Shown here: in pieces, positions 15,935 to 23,481 of the stretch
Layout: every line of letters begins with the position of its first letter
Numbering within the stretch: position 1 is the first letter of the stretch
Assembly (NCBI GenBank): GCA_024102975.1
Contig: JAGFJD010000476.1
Coordinates: forward strand, 1 to 36,332
Direction of reading: 5' to 3'
DNA: 36,332 nt
From: Phaeodactylibacter sp.
GTDB lineage: Bacteria > Bacteroidota > Bacteroidia > Chitinophagales > Saprospiraceae
The notes under the pieces: model-generated
Told to the model about the DNA's origin: nothing
What the model saw: the letters and a program-made list of their open reading frames with translations, nothing else
Database searches by the model: none
Made by a program: the position numbers and the translations under genes

Positions 15935-16140
15935 GCCTCCTAATTTGTTATTTTATCGACCCGACACTTTCGAAACCTCATAATACCCTTTCGGGCGTTG
16001 AGGGACAATGATATTTGTCACAGCAGTTTCTCTTGCCTATCCCGCGCATCTTTTTGCCCATTTTGCGCATTCTTTTCAGGGCATTGAAACAACGCTCGCC
16101 TTTTGTAGGAAGTGCTGCCGGAATTGCTTAATTTTAAATT
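15935..16140. other. Divergent upstream region of the AraC gene and the DUF4157 gene
   Basis: No gene is seen. The sequence becomes AT-rich near 16120-16145 (ttaattttaaatt). No perfect TAnnTTTG is present on the plus strand close to 16262. Together with the tandem hairpins it forms the probable control region of the cargo gene. Confidence 0.4.
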
Positions 16141-16191
16141 ATACTGACGCACGGCAGGTTTTGTCAACTACAAAACCCGCCGGGTCAGTAT
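16141..16191 (+). promoter_or_regulatory. Two-tier hairpin 1 upstream of the DUF4157 gene
   Basis: Outer stem atactgac (16141-16148) / gtcagtat (16184-16191). Inner stem ggttttgt (16157-16164) / acaaaacc (16170-16177), with cggc/gccg pairing between them. The structure is nearly continuous over 51 nt. It closely resembles the following element in plan and sequence. Confidence 0.75.
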
Positions 16192-16242
16192 ATACTGGCA
16201 TCGCTGGTTTTGCTCCTGACAAAACCACGCGTTCGCCAGTAT
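16192..16242 (+). promoter_or_regulatory. Two-tier hairpin 2 upstream of the DUF4157 gene
   Basis: Outer stem atactggc (16192-16199) / gccagtat (16235-16242). Inner stem tggttttg (16205-16212) / caaaacca (16220-16227). It directly abuts hairpin 1, has the same 51-nt length, and ends 19 nt before the ATG at 16262. Both keep ggttttg/caaaacc and differ in the outer stem by a compensatory pair (tgac/gtca versus tggc/gcca), as expected if pairing matters. Confidence 0.75.
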
Positions 16243-16261
16243 ACTTACAAATCCTTCTACC

Positions 16262-17149
16262 ATGAAAACCCATAGCTCACGTACCGCCCAACTCAGCGCC
16301 TACTCCCCTCAGCAAGATTCCCGGCCCGGCCAAAACAGCCAAAAGGCAACGCCGCCCAAATACGGCCTTGACTTTTCAGACCGCTGGACGAAGTCTCCGA
16401 CTTCGGCCAGCTTGTCGAAGTCTCCGACTTCGTCAACCAGCTTGTCGAAGTCTCCGACTTCGTCAACCAACCTGCCCGCCCCCCTCCAGGCCGGCATCGA
16501 GCAACTCTCCGGCTATTCCATGGACGATGTGAAGGTCCATTACAACTCCACCAAGCCAGCCCAGCTCAGCGCCCTGGCCTACGCCCAGGGCACGGATATT
16601 CACCTCGGGCCGGGACAGGAGAAGCACCTGCCACACGAGGCCTGGCATGTGGCGCAGCAGAAGCAGGGGAGGGTGCGGGCGACGCGGCAGTTGATGGGGA
16701 AAATCAATATCAATGATGATGCCGGGTTGGAGAAGGAGGCGGAGGAGATGGGGAGAAAAGCGGAGAAAATGCCAGCCATTAGTGACCAAGTTCCTCCAAC
16801 AACAATTCAAAAGAAAGCAGATAATTATTTTCAATCAGTTGTAATACAGCGGTTGGTAGTAAATGTTGGAAAGTCTTCGCTAAAAGATGAGTTTAAGAAA
16901 CCTGAAGGTTGGATCATTGCTTCCGATTTATGCCTTGCTTTAAGACGAGGTGGTTGGGGTCAAGAAATTTTTGAATTTAATTATCTGCCTAAAGTAAAAC
17001 TAGGGCAGGATGAAAACGTGTATCTTATCGGCCATGGGGCCGCAGGCCTTATTGGATTTGAACTATCGAATGATATTGCTCCAAAACTTAATGACATTAT
17101 TCCGAAAAATTACAAAGGCAGTGCTGAAACAGCCTGGAACAGGCATTGA
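16262..17149 (+). CDS. DUF4157 (eCIS_core) protein, probable eCIS cargo/effector; C-terminus possibly broken
   Basis: 295 residues. After a disordered N-terminus with 10-residue repeats (about 42-69), residues about 72-140 are a clear DUF4157 domain (LPAPLQAGIEQLSGYSMDDV, SALAYAQGTDIHLGPG) with the HEAWH metalloprotease-like motif at 125-129. DUF4157 is strongly associated with extracellular contractile injection systems and usually precedes a variable toxin module. Here residues about 173-295 are unlike the first half in base composition and contain VYLIGHGAAG (His258-Gly259). That motif recalls the His half of caspase/C80-like cysteine peptidase folds; no matching Cys half is encoded. The ORF stops 42 nt before MITE copy 2. 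It converges on the ATPase gene and has its own upstream element. DUF4157 is secure; toxin activity is inferred. Confidence 0.85.
   Translation: MKTHSSRTAQLSAYSPQQDSRPGQNSQKATPPKYGLDFSDRWTKSPTSASLSKSPTSSTSLSKSPTSSTNLPAPLQAGIEQLSGYSMDDVKVHYNSTKPAQLSALAYAQGTDIHLGPGQEKHLPHEAWHVAQQKQGRVRATRQLMGKININDDAGLEKEAEEMGRKAEKMPAISDQVPPTTIQKKADNYFQSVVIQRLVVNVGKSSLKDEFKKPEGWIIASDLCLALRRGGWGQEIFEFNYLPKVKLGQDENVYLIGHGAAGLIGFELSNDIAPKLNDIIPKNYKGSAETAWNRH
16385..16468 (+). repeat. In-frame 30-bp tandem repeat containing cgaagtc-tcc-gacttcg
   Basis: Two exact 30-bp units (16409-16438, 16439-16468) and one degenerate partial unit (16385-16408) each hold a 7-bp inverted repeat around TCC. They encode SLSKSPTSST-type decapeptides in the disordered N-terminus of the DUF4157 protein. 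The same palindrome with TTT in the middle occurs at the 3' end of the ATPase gene. Confidence 0.9.
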
Positions 17150-17190
17150 AACAGCAATCTCAGTTTGAAAAGGAAAATAAATGCCCACTC

Positions 17191-17298
17191 GGGGTTGCGC
17201 AATAAGTATAGGCAGACAGGATTAACAAGATTATCAGGATATGTACTCCCGTGTGGCGCAAGCCGCTACATCTTGTAAATCTTGTTAATCCTGTCTAC
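17191..17298. repeat. MITE-like inverted-repeat element, copy 2 (right end missing)
   Basis: Starts cggggttgcgcaataag and continues agacaggattaacaagatt, with the internal complement aatcttgttaatcctgtct near the right side and a central gtggc-gcaa-gccgc stem-loop. It matches the reverse complement of copy 3 closely over about 108 bp. The terminal ttattgcacaacccc is absent; the element runs into the 42-bp tandem repeat instead. Confidence 0.8.
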
Positions 17299-17382
17299 CC
17301 CTGCTGGTCGAAGTCTTTGACTTCGATCACACCACCCTGCCCCTGCTGGTCGAAGTCTTTGACTTCGATCACACCACCCTCC
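17298..17382. repeat. 42-bp tandem duplication overlapping the ATPase 3' end
   Basis: Two units, beginning ctgctggtcgaagtctttg at 17301 and 17343, are identical over almost their full length. Each contains the palindrome cgaagtc-ttt-gacttcg. The second unit covers the last codons and the stop (17369-17371) of the minus-strand ATPase gene, so the first is a duplicate of that gene end. Confidence 0.9.
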
Positions 17383-18730
17383 CCTCCTTCACCAACTCCC
17401 GCCTCACCCCCTGCTGTATCCCCGCCAGCGTGATCACATTGCCTCCCTGCCGCAGTGCCTCCAGCGAAGCATAGCGCACCGCGTTCATGATCGCCCCGCC
17501 GGTGAGCTCGTAGCGGCGGGCAATCTCGCTTAGGTCCACCTCCGGCGCAAGCTCCGCCTGGGGGGAAATGGCCTGCTGCCAAATGCGCAGGCGCTGCTCC
17601 GCGCCCGGCACCGGAAACTCGATGATGGCTTCAAACCGGCGGGTGAACGCCTCGTCAACATTCTCCCGGAAGTTGGTGGCCAGGATGACGATGCCGTCGA
17701 AGCTCTCGATGCGCTGCAGCAGGTAGGCCACCTCCTGGTTGGCGTAGCGGTCGTGGGCCGATCGGGTCTCGGTGCGCTTGCCGAAGAGGGCGTCCGCCTC
17801 GTCGAAGAACAAGATCCAGCCCTTGCTTTCGGCCTGCCGGAAGACCTTAGCGAGGTTCTTCTCTGTTTCGCCGATGTACTTGGAGACGACCATCGACAGG
17901 TCGATGCGGTAAACCTCCCGCCCGGTGGCCTTGCCCAGCAGGCAGGCCGTCATGGTCTTGCCGGTGCCGGGCTTGCCGTAAAAGAGCGCCCGGAAGCCGG
18001 GGCGGATCCTGCCGGCCATGCCCCAGCCGTTGAGCAGGGTGTCGCCGTGCTCAATCCAGGTTTCCATCTCCCGGATTTGGCGGCGCGCCTGGTTGTTGAG
18101 CACGAGGTCGGCCCACTCCAAAGGGGTGCTGATTGCTTCAGCGGGAAAGTCCTTTCCGAAAACCGGTTTCAATGCTTCGCCATGCGTAAAATAGGCCAGG
18201 TATTCTTCCGAAAGGGAGAGCGTGCCTGCTGTGGGCGGCACCCCGCCGGGTTGCGCCCTTTCCAGCGAAAGGATATTGTCCCGGATAAAATAGTGGTCCG
18301 GCTGGAACAACCGCATCAGGGCAAAGCGCTGTTCCAGCCGGCCGGCAGCCAGCAGGAAAAGCAGCGTCTCCCCGGTGGGCAAAAAGCCTTTGTGCGGCCC
18401 CTCGCTCCGCCCGCCGAATTCGGTGAAGGGCCGGTCGTACTGGGCGTTCTTAGTAAAAAACACATCCAGCAGCCGAGGCTCCATGTGGGGAATGAGGCTC
18501 AGCAACAAGGCCAGCCGCTCTTCCACTCCGGGCTGGTATTTGTCCAGAAATGCCGCCCAGTTGGAAGCCGAATCCGCCAATGCCGGCGGAGCTATGTCAT
18601 AGATGTCGGCAAACTCCGCCTCCTGCCCAAAGTAGAGCTTCAGCCGGGTGTCCAGCACCTGCCGGAACCATTGGAGTTCTCTTCCCAAATCCCGGGCATT
18701 GGCCAGGGCCATTTTGTTGATCTCTTCCAT
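17369..18730 (-). CDS. eCIS-associated AAA+ ATPase (Afp15-like)
   Basis: 453 residues, ATG at 18730. The N-terminal 220 residues match the helical domain that accompanies the ATPase of Afp/PVC-type systems (LLLSLIPHMEPRLLDVFF). The AAA+ core follows: GKPGTGKT Walker A (Lys258), ILFFDEAD Walker B (Asp310-Glu311), sensor-1 IVILATNF, and arginine finger FTRRFE; then a small helical lid (LTGGAIMNAVRYASLEAL). In characterised eCIS this ATPase is encoded next to the tape measure and is thought to act in assembly or cargo loading. It lies 180 bp downstream of the tape-measure gene. Its final codons lie inside a tandem repeat. Last gene of the minus-strand cluster seen here. Confidence 0.93.
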   Translation of the reverse strand: MEEINKMALANARDLGRELQWFRQVLDTRLKLYFGQEAEFADIYDIAPPALADSASNWAAFLDKYQPGVEERLALLLSLIPHMEPRLLDVFFTKNAQYDRPFTEFGGRSEGPHKGFLPTGETLLFLLAAGRLEQRFALMRLFQPDHYFIRDNILSLERAQPGGVPPTAGTLSLSEEYLAYFTHGEALKPVFGKDFPAEAISTPLEWADLVLNNQARRQIREMETWIEHGDTLLNGWGMAGRIRPGFRALFYGKPGTGKTMTACLLGKATGREVYRIDLSMVVSKYIGETEKNLAKVFRQAESKGWILFFDEADALFGKRTETRSAHDRYANQEVAYLLQRIESFDGIVILATNFRENVDEAFTRRFEAIIEFPVPGAEQRLRIWQQAISPQAELAPEVDLSEIARRYELTGGAIMNAVRYASLEALRQGGNVITLAGIQQGVRRELVKEGRVV

Positions 18731-18789
18731 TGCATAGATTTAAATCTTAAAATACCGTCAGATACGGAACATTTCCAAACCAGCAATCC

Positions 18790-18905
18790 ATTGTGTTCCA
18801 TCCATTTCCACACATTTCCATCCATTTCCATCCATTTCCATCCATTTCCACCCCATTTCCACCCATTTCCACCCATTTCCACCCCATTTCCACCCCATTT
18901 CCATG
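18790..18905. repeat. TTTCCA-based 10/11-bp tandem array between tape measure and ATPase genes
   Basis: About eleven copies of catttccatc-type decamers, some expanded to 11 bp by an extra C (ccccatttcca), fill most of the gap 18731-18910. They share the TTTCCA core and about 10-bp spacing with the array at 1741. The array is flanked by tttccatgtatctctatac, similar to tttccatatctctacg beside the first array. Confidence 0.9.
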
Positions 18906-18910
18906 TATCT

Positions 18911-21214
18911 CTATACATCCCCCCACCCCACCCCAATCACCTTCTCCAGCCACGGCAGCTTCACCACTTTCCACGACCAGGGGAACTTATCCAGCACCAC
19001 ATCGTAGGTTTCCCTTTCTACGTGCAGCTCCCACATATCGAACAACTGCCGCAGCATGCCCCTGCGCAGCAGGAAGGTACCTCGAAAGCCGTCCACAGAC
19101 ATATTTTTCAGGATAGGCGCGTTGGCGATGACGGCCTGCAGGAAAACATCGCACTCCTCCGCTTCCGCTTCGGTGACGGGGCCGCCGAAGTCCAGTACCT
19201 CATCCCAGGGCAGGCCACAGAGGATTTTGTTGAAGGCCAGCAGGTACTCCGGCGCCTCCGGCTTGCCGTCGGCCAGATATTGCAGCAGGCCCGCCGCCCG
19301 GTGGGCCGCCGCCGCATCCACAAACTGCTTGCCGTCCAGCAGGCCGAGGGATTGGAAAAAGCGGGGCAGGTAGGACCAGAGGATAACCAGGCCGGCGTTG
19401 TCGATGAAGAGCTCGCTGGTTTTGCTGAAGGCATCCCGCTGTTGATTGTCGGCAGGATCGGCCGCTTTTTCTTCTGCTGCCCGACGTCGGCCCGTGGCTT
19501 TCTGCGCGGGTTGCTGAGGCCGGGCTGCCGCCAGGATTTGCAGGATAGAAGTTATTTCCGCCCTTCCCAGGTTGCCCTGCCGGAGTTTCCGGAGCAGTAG
19601 CGGCAGTTCTTCCTGCAAATGGCCGGGCAGCGTGGTTTCGCGGAAGATAGCCCCCAAATGGGAAGCCCACTTTTTGGCCAATGCCGGGCGGATTTTTTCG
19701 TTTTGGCCCAATATGGCTTCCAGCAGCCTGCCCAACACTTTTAAATCAGCCGGAGACGGCGGCGGCGGCCAAGCCCGGAAAGCCCGGGCCAGCACCTCCC
19801 GGGCTTCGGAGGATAAGGCTTCCCGCCCCGCCGGATGCTGGAAGATAGCGCGTAAAGGATCGGCTGCCTGGGCAGCCGTAGGTGTTTCTTGCCCTTCTTC
19901 CTGCAGCTCTTCCATCAATAGTTGGAAGATAGCATCTGGCGAATCAGCGGCTTTACTATCCGCAGAAGCCGGTTGTTCTTCCTCCCTAAGCCGCTTCGCC
20001 AGCCGTCGGGAGAGGGCCTGGAGCGAATCGGCCGCTCTGGCGCTCGCCGGTATCGCACGCCCTTCTTCCCGGAGTTCTTTTATCAGCCGTTGGAAGGTCG
20101 CCTCCACCGAATCGGCTGCTTTGGCGCCGGCTGATGCCGTTTGCCCTTCTTTCCGGAGTTCTTCCGCCAGCCGATTGATGATGGCAGGCGGCAGATTTCC
20201 TTTTTCCAGGATGTCATCTGCCGCCTGGCCTGCTTCCCGCAGTACTTCCGCCAGGGTTTCGAATACTGCCTGAAAGAGGTTGGCTGCCGGTGGCGGAGGC
20301 GCTGCCTGCCGTTTTTCTTCCTGGTGTGTCTTCGCCAGGTGCTGCACGATAGCCGCTGCGCCGGCGCGGGAAGACGGGCCTGCTGCCGTAGCTTCCGAAA
20401 GAGCCGTTTGCAGGGCTTCCAGCCAACGCTCATATTTAACCCGGAAAACCACAGCCAACTGCAGCAGCCATTCCTGCCAGAATATTTTCGCTTCAGTAAT
20501 CCGCGCCGGATTGAAAAAAGCCACCTGTAACAGCTTCAGCCGCGCTTCTTCCATCAACCTGGAAAACACGATGCCCAGGGCAGCCGACAGAGGCTCCAAT
20601 ACCTGGAAAAATGACTCTGCCATTGTCTCGAATTGGCCGCCGGACAGCCGTACCTGCAATCCGGCGAGCCGCACCAGGCGATCCGGTGACGCCTGCCGCA
20701 CCAGCCGCCGCAGATACTGTTCATGGGGCAGCCATTCGCGGAGCGTGCCGATCAGCAACTCTGGTTCCTTATCGAGTAAATAATCCAGGCTTTCTACTAT
20801 CAGGTTTTCCGCCCGGGGCTCAGCCCACCAGGGCAGGCTGCCGGTTTCGACGAAGTGCCGGAAAAGCTCCCAATAGCGGGCGCCGGGCGCTTCCGGCGGT
20901 TGTGGCGGTTCCTGGCCGGGCGCGGCGGGTGGCGGCGACAGCCGGGCCAGTTGGGCTTGTAGTTGTATTTCCAACTGCTCAATGAAGGCGGCTTCGAAGT
21001 CGAGCGCGTCGATGGGGCCCAAATCCAGTTCCAGCCGCTCGATACGGAAGGGCTGGCCGTTGGGGCTCAGCCGGCTCAGGTAGCGGTCGATGATGGGAAG
21101 GAGATGGCTGTAGCACAGCCGCCGCATGCGCTCCTGCATCTCGCGGGCGTCTTCCTGCCGGAGGCCGTGCAGTTCGAGGGTCTGCCGCTTGATGATATGG
21201 GAGCTGGAGTTCAA
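18911..21214 (-). CDS. Contractile injection system tape measure protein (CIS_TMP, Afp14-like)
   Basis: 767 residues. The N-terminus HIIKRQTLELHG followed by RRLCYSHLLPIIDRYLSRLS and RIERLELDLGPID is the hallmark of the CIS tape-measure family, which in eCIS sets tube/sheath length and is encoded next to the ATPase. The start is a TTG (21214) with no obvious ribosome binding site; no ATG lies upstream in frame before a stop, and the family motif starts within six residues. Residues 348-459 are four tandem 28-residue units. Ala/Glu-rich helical sequence continues to about 560. The C-terminal 180 residues (LPRFFQSLGLLDGKQFVDAA) form the conserved end domain. Length and repeats fit a ruler protein. 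Confidence 0.88.
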   Translation of the reverse strand: MNSSSHIIKRQTLELHGLRQEDAREMQERMRRLCYSHLLPIIDRYLSRLSPNGQPFRIERLELDLGPIDALDFEAAFIEQLEIQLQAQLARLSPPPAAPGQEPPQPPEAPGARYWELFRHFVETGSLPWWAEPRAENLIVESLDYLLDKEPELLIGTLREWLPHEQYLRRLVRQASPDRLVRLAGLQVRLSGGQFETMAESFFQVLEPLSAALGIVFSRLMEEARLKLLQVAFFNPARITEAKIFWQEWLLQLAVVFRVKYERWLEALQTALSEATAAGPSSRAGAAAIVQHLAKTHQEEKRQAAPPPPAANLFQAVFETLAEVLREAGQAADDILEKGNLPPAIINRLAEELRKEGQTASAGAKAADSVEATFQRLIKELREEGRAIPASARAADSLQALSRRLAKRLREEEQPASADSKAADSPDAIFQLLMEELQEEGQETPTAAQAADPLRAIFQHPAGREALSSEAREVLARAFRAWPPPPSPADLKVLGRLLEAILGQNEKIRPALAKKWASHLGAIFRETTLPGHLQEELPLLLRKLRQGNLGRAEITSILQILAAARPQQPAQKATGRRRAAEEKAADPADNQQRDAFSKTSELFIDNAGLVILWSYLPRFFQSLGLLDGKQFVDAAAAHRAAGLLQYLADGKPEAPEYLLAFNKILCGLPWDEVLDFGGPVTEAEAEECDVFLQAVIANAPILKNMSVDGFRGTFLLRRGMLRQLFDMWELHVERETYDVVLDKFPWSWKVVKLPWLEKVIGVGWGDV
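19838..20173 (-). repeat. Four exact-period 84-bp repeats inside the tape measure gene
   Basis: Units begin at 20173, 20089, 20005 and 19921 (minus strand), always 84 bp apart, each coding a 28-residue unit of the form RLxxELREEG...AADSxxAxFQ. The units have diverged in sequence but not in length. A partial related unit (LAEVLREAGQAADD) precedes them. Confidence 0.9.
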
Positions 21215-21252
21215 AATGCAGTTAAAGTTTTAAGTTGTCGGAACATTTTATC

Positions 21253-21307
21253 AGTCGTCTGACGACTTTCGTGCGACTTTGCGACTTTGAGTCGTCTGAC
21301 GACTTTC
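21253..21307. repeat. Two copies of the palindrome agtcgt-ctg-acgact
   Basis: agtcgtctgacgacttt occurs at 21253-21269 and again at 21290-21306, with gcgactttgcgacttt between. Each is a near-perfect palindrome. They lie in the 129-bp gap upstream of the tape-measure gene and could be an operator or a small repeat element. Confidence 0.75.
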
Positions 21308-21343
21308 CGTAACCCCGCTTTTTTGTAACACACTCATAAAATT

Positions 21344-23479
21344 TCACGGTACCCTCGGCATGGTAACGATGCCGGGAACCCCACCAGTGATCCTTACGCC
21401 TTTCGTCAATATTTCATCCAGGCCTGTATATTCCTTGATGGCCAGGATTTCATAAGTGTGCCCTTCCTCCGGCGAGGGCAACAGAAATTCCAATTCTATC
21501 GGAGCAGGAAGGTTTTCCGCGCCCTCCCCTTCCATTCTAATTTTAAAATCGCCGACCCGGGGGATGTCGTCATCGGCTATTGGCATGCCAAACACCTCCC
21601 CGTGCGCTTCCCACGCCAGGCGATTGGCTTTGGGAAGCAGGACGGGCCCGATCTTTTGCCTGGTTACAGCATCGCGCAGTTGATAACCGACCCCGCTCTG
21701 CGCTCCGCTAAGGCGGATGCGCACCGGAACGGCAGTGGGATCGACAATCTCCAAATCCGGGCCGGCACCGGGCTTCACCAGGACAGTCAAATGGCCGTCC
21801 AGCCAAATCTCATCCGGGGTAATGCCGGATGAGGGATTCCCGATTTTGGCTTTGAGCACCAGCAGGCTGTCTTCCAGGATTCCGGCGGAGCTCTTTGTAC
21901 CAGGTTTGCCATCTGAATTAAAAACATAAACAGGACGGAGTTCGGCATTTCTCGTTTCAGGCCCCAGGTCGGCATCAGAGATCAGGCTGTCGCGCCCGAC
22001 GGCCAGCGCTCCGTCCGGCGTATAATTTGCCCCGGCCTCATCGAAGGAGAAACCGGCTGTCAACGGCAAGGCATACAGTTCATACTCCACGCCCTTTTGC
22101 GGATTATCGAGGATGATCGCGGGGAAAACGCCGGCAGCAAGCCCGCCCTCCGGCACGGCGGGATCAAAAGCAAAATTAACCTTATTGTTGAGCGAGACGG
22201 ATAGAATTAATCGCTGCTTCAGGATTTCTTCCTGGAAAGGGGCATTTTCATCGACACTGCGGGAAGCGCCGACCGCCCAGCGGGCATCCTTTTCTGGTTT
22301 GGCATCCGGCGGAATGGGAAGGAGGCCGGGGCCCGTTGGGCCCGTTTTAGAAAGGCTCTCTTTTGAGAAGCGTTCCCTTAAGAAAAGTTTGAGGGAGAAG
22401 CCGCCTTTATCTGCTTCGGGTTTTGACAGCCATTCTTCCATGACCGCATCCGCCGAAACCGATACGCCTGGAATGGTAATGATCAATTTTCGGGGATTCT
22501 CCTCATCCAGATTGATATCCACATCAGATCCACTATCTTCTATCTTTATGGTTGGATTTGTCCCCGAATCGCCAGATGGGGATTCCGGATTTTTGTATCC
22601 CACCTTAAAAACAGGATCATCATTCGGGAAGAGGAGAGAGAACGTTCCGGCGCCCAGCGGGTTCAGTTCCGATTCGTCCTGTTGGCTGACATCGGGAATC
22701 TCTACGATCTTGTAATCCACTCCGTTTTGGCTGTCGGTAATTTGAATGGCGTACTGCTCTTCAGGATTTATGCTCCCGGAACGTTTTTTAACATGTGGCT
22801 TATCCTGGTTTTCAATCTCTGTTGCTAACGGGAATGTGAGATCGCTTAACCTCACCAGGCCGATTTCAAGATCGGCATCGATTTCGGTACGGATATTTAT
22901 GGGTGCAGCCAGGTTCGCTTTCAAGCCTTGTTTTTCTGCTTCGATAAACAAAGTGCCATCCTGGGCGCTACTTGCAGGAATAATAAATCGGACAACACTT
23001 TTCCATTGGCGCCTGAATTGCCCGGGCAGCTTTTCCTCTAAACTTGCCTGAGGGTCAACTAAAGCATCCAAAGCGCTTTTCAATGCCTGCAGGGAAGCAT
23101 CAGGCGGCCCCTCCGTTGAGATTTCCCATCCTTTTCTGTTTAAGTCGAAATAATCGGTAAAAGACTGGAAATCGGATTCCGACTCCAGGAGGAGCATGGT
23201 AGTCGTCACCCCGCTGATAGCTACCCCTTTATCATTGTTCAGATTGTAATTAACAGCATTGCCTGGCTCAGCACCCAGCACAAAGATGACGCTCCCGGCA
23301 CCCAGTTTGATGCCGGGCCGATACATAACCGGCAGGTCCCGCAGCGGATAGGAATGAACCGGGGCAGTTGGAGCAATGGTCAGCAAATCTGCCTTGCCGG
23401 CTGCCGGCGGCGGGGAAAAAAGGATGCCCAGCAATTGATTCCGGGCGGAGCGGATCGGTATTTCGTGGAAAACAGCCAT
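21344..23479 (-). CDS. Unknown eCIS-cluster protein with repeated beta modules
   Basis: 711 residues from the ATG at 23479, which follows GAGG and the stop of the upstream baseplate gene by 2 nt; an earlier in-frame ATG (23509) would overlap that gene. Not recognised as a known family. The first 170 residues (LPVMYRPGIKLGAGSVIFVL) look globular. Residues about 275-370 match the beta repeat found four times in the giant baseplate protein (FPNDDPVFKVGYKNPE, LIITIPGVSVSADAVMEEWL). Four further segments share a motif of the type Q-x-G-V-x-Y: SQNGVDYKIVEI, PQKGVEYELYAL, AQSGVGYQLRDA and PEEGHTYEILAI. This suggests an extended beta-rich, fibre- or adhesin-like protein. Translationally coupled to the baseplate gene, so probably structural. 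Confidence 0.75.
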   Translation of the reverse strand: MAVFHEIPIRSARNQLLGILFSPPPAAGKADLLTIAPTAPVHSYPLRDLPVMYRPGIKLGAGSVIFVLGAEPGNAVNYNLNNDKGVAISGVTTTMLLLESESDFQSFTDYFDLNRKGWEISTEGPPDASLQALKSALDALVDPQASLEEKLPGQFRRQWKSVVRFIIPASSAQDGTLFIEAEKQGLKANLAAPINIRTEIDADLEIGLVRLSDLTFPLATEIENQDKPHVKKRSGSINPEEQYAIQITDSQNGVDYKIVEIPDVSQQDESELNPLGAGTFSLLFPNDDPVFKVGYKNPESPSGDSGTNPTIKIEDSGSDVDINLDEENPRKLIITIPGVSVSADAVMEEWLSKPEADKGGFSLKLFLRERFSKESLSKTGPTGPGLLPIPPDAKPEKDARWAVGASRSVDENAPFQEEILKQRLILSVSLNNKVNFAFDPAVPEGGLAAGVFPAIILDNPQKGVEYELYALPLTAGFSFDEAGANYTPDGALAVGRDSLISDADLGPETRNAELRPVYVFNSDGKPGTKSSAGILEDSLLVLKAKIGNPSSGITPDEIWLDGHLTVLVKPGAGPDLEIVDPTAVPVRIRLSGAQSGVGYQLRDAVTRQKIGPVLLPKANRLAWEAHGEVFGMPIADDDIPRVGDFKIRMEGEGAENLPAPIELEFLLPSPEEGHTYEILAIKEYTGLDEILTKGVRITGGVPGIVTMPRVP

Positions 23480-23481
23480 GG

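Noticed and set aside
17753..19600. A 615-residue plus-strand ORF over the ATPase and tape measure genes
   Set aside because: Crosses two well-supported genes and the TTTCCA array on the opposite strand, with no recognisable domain.
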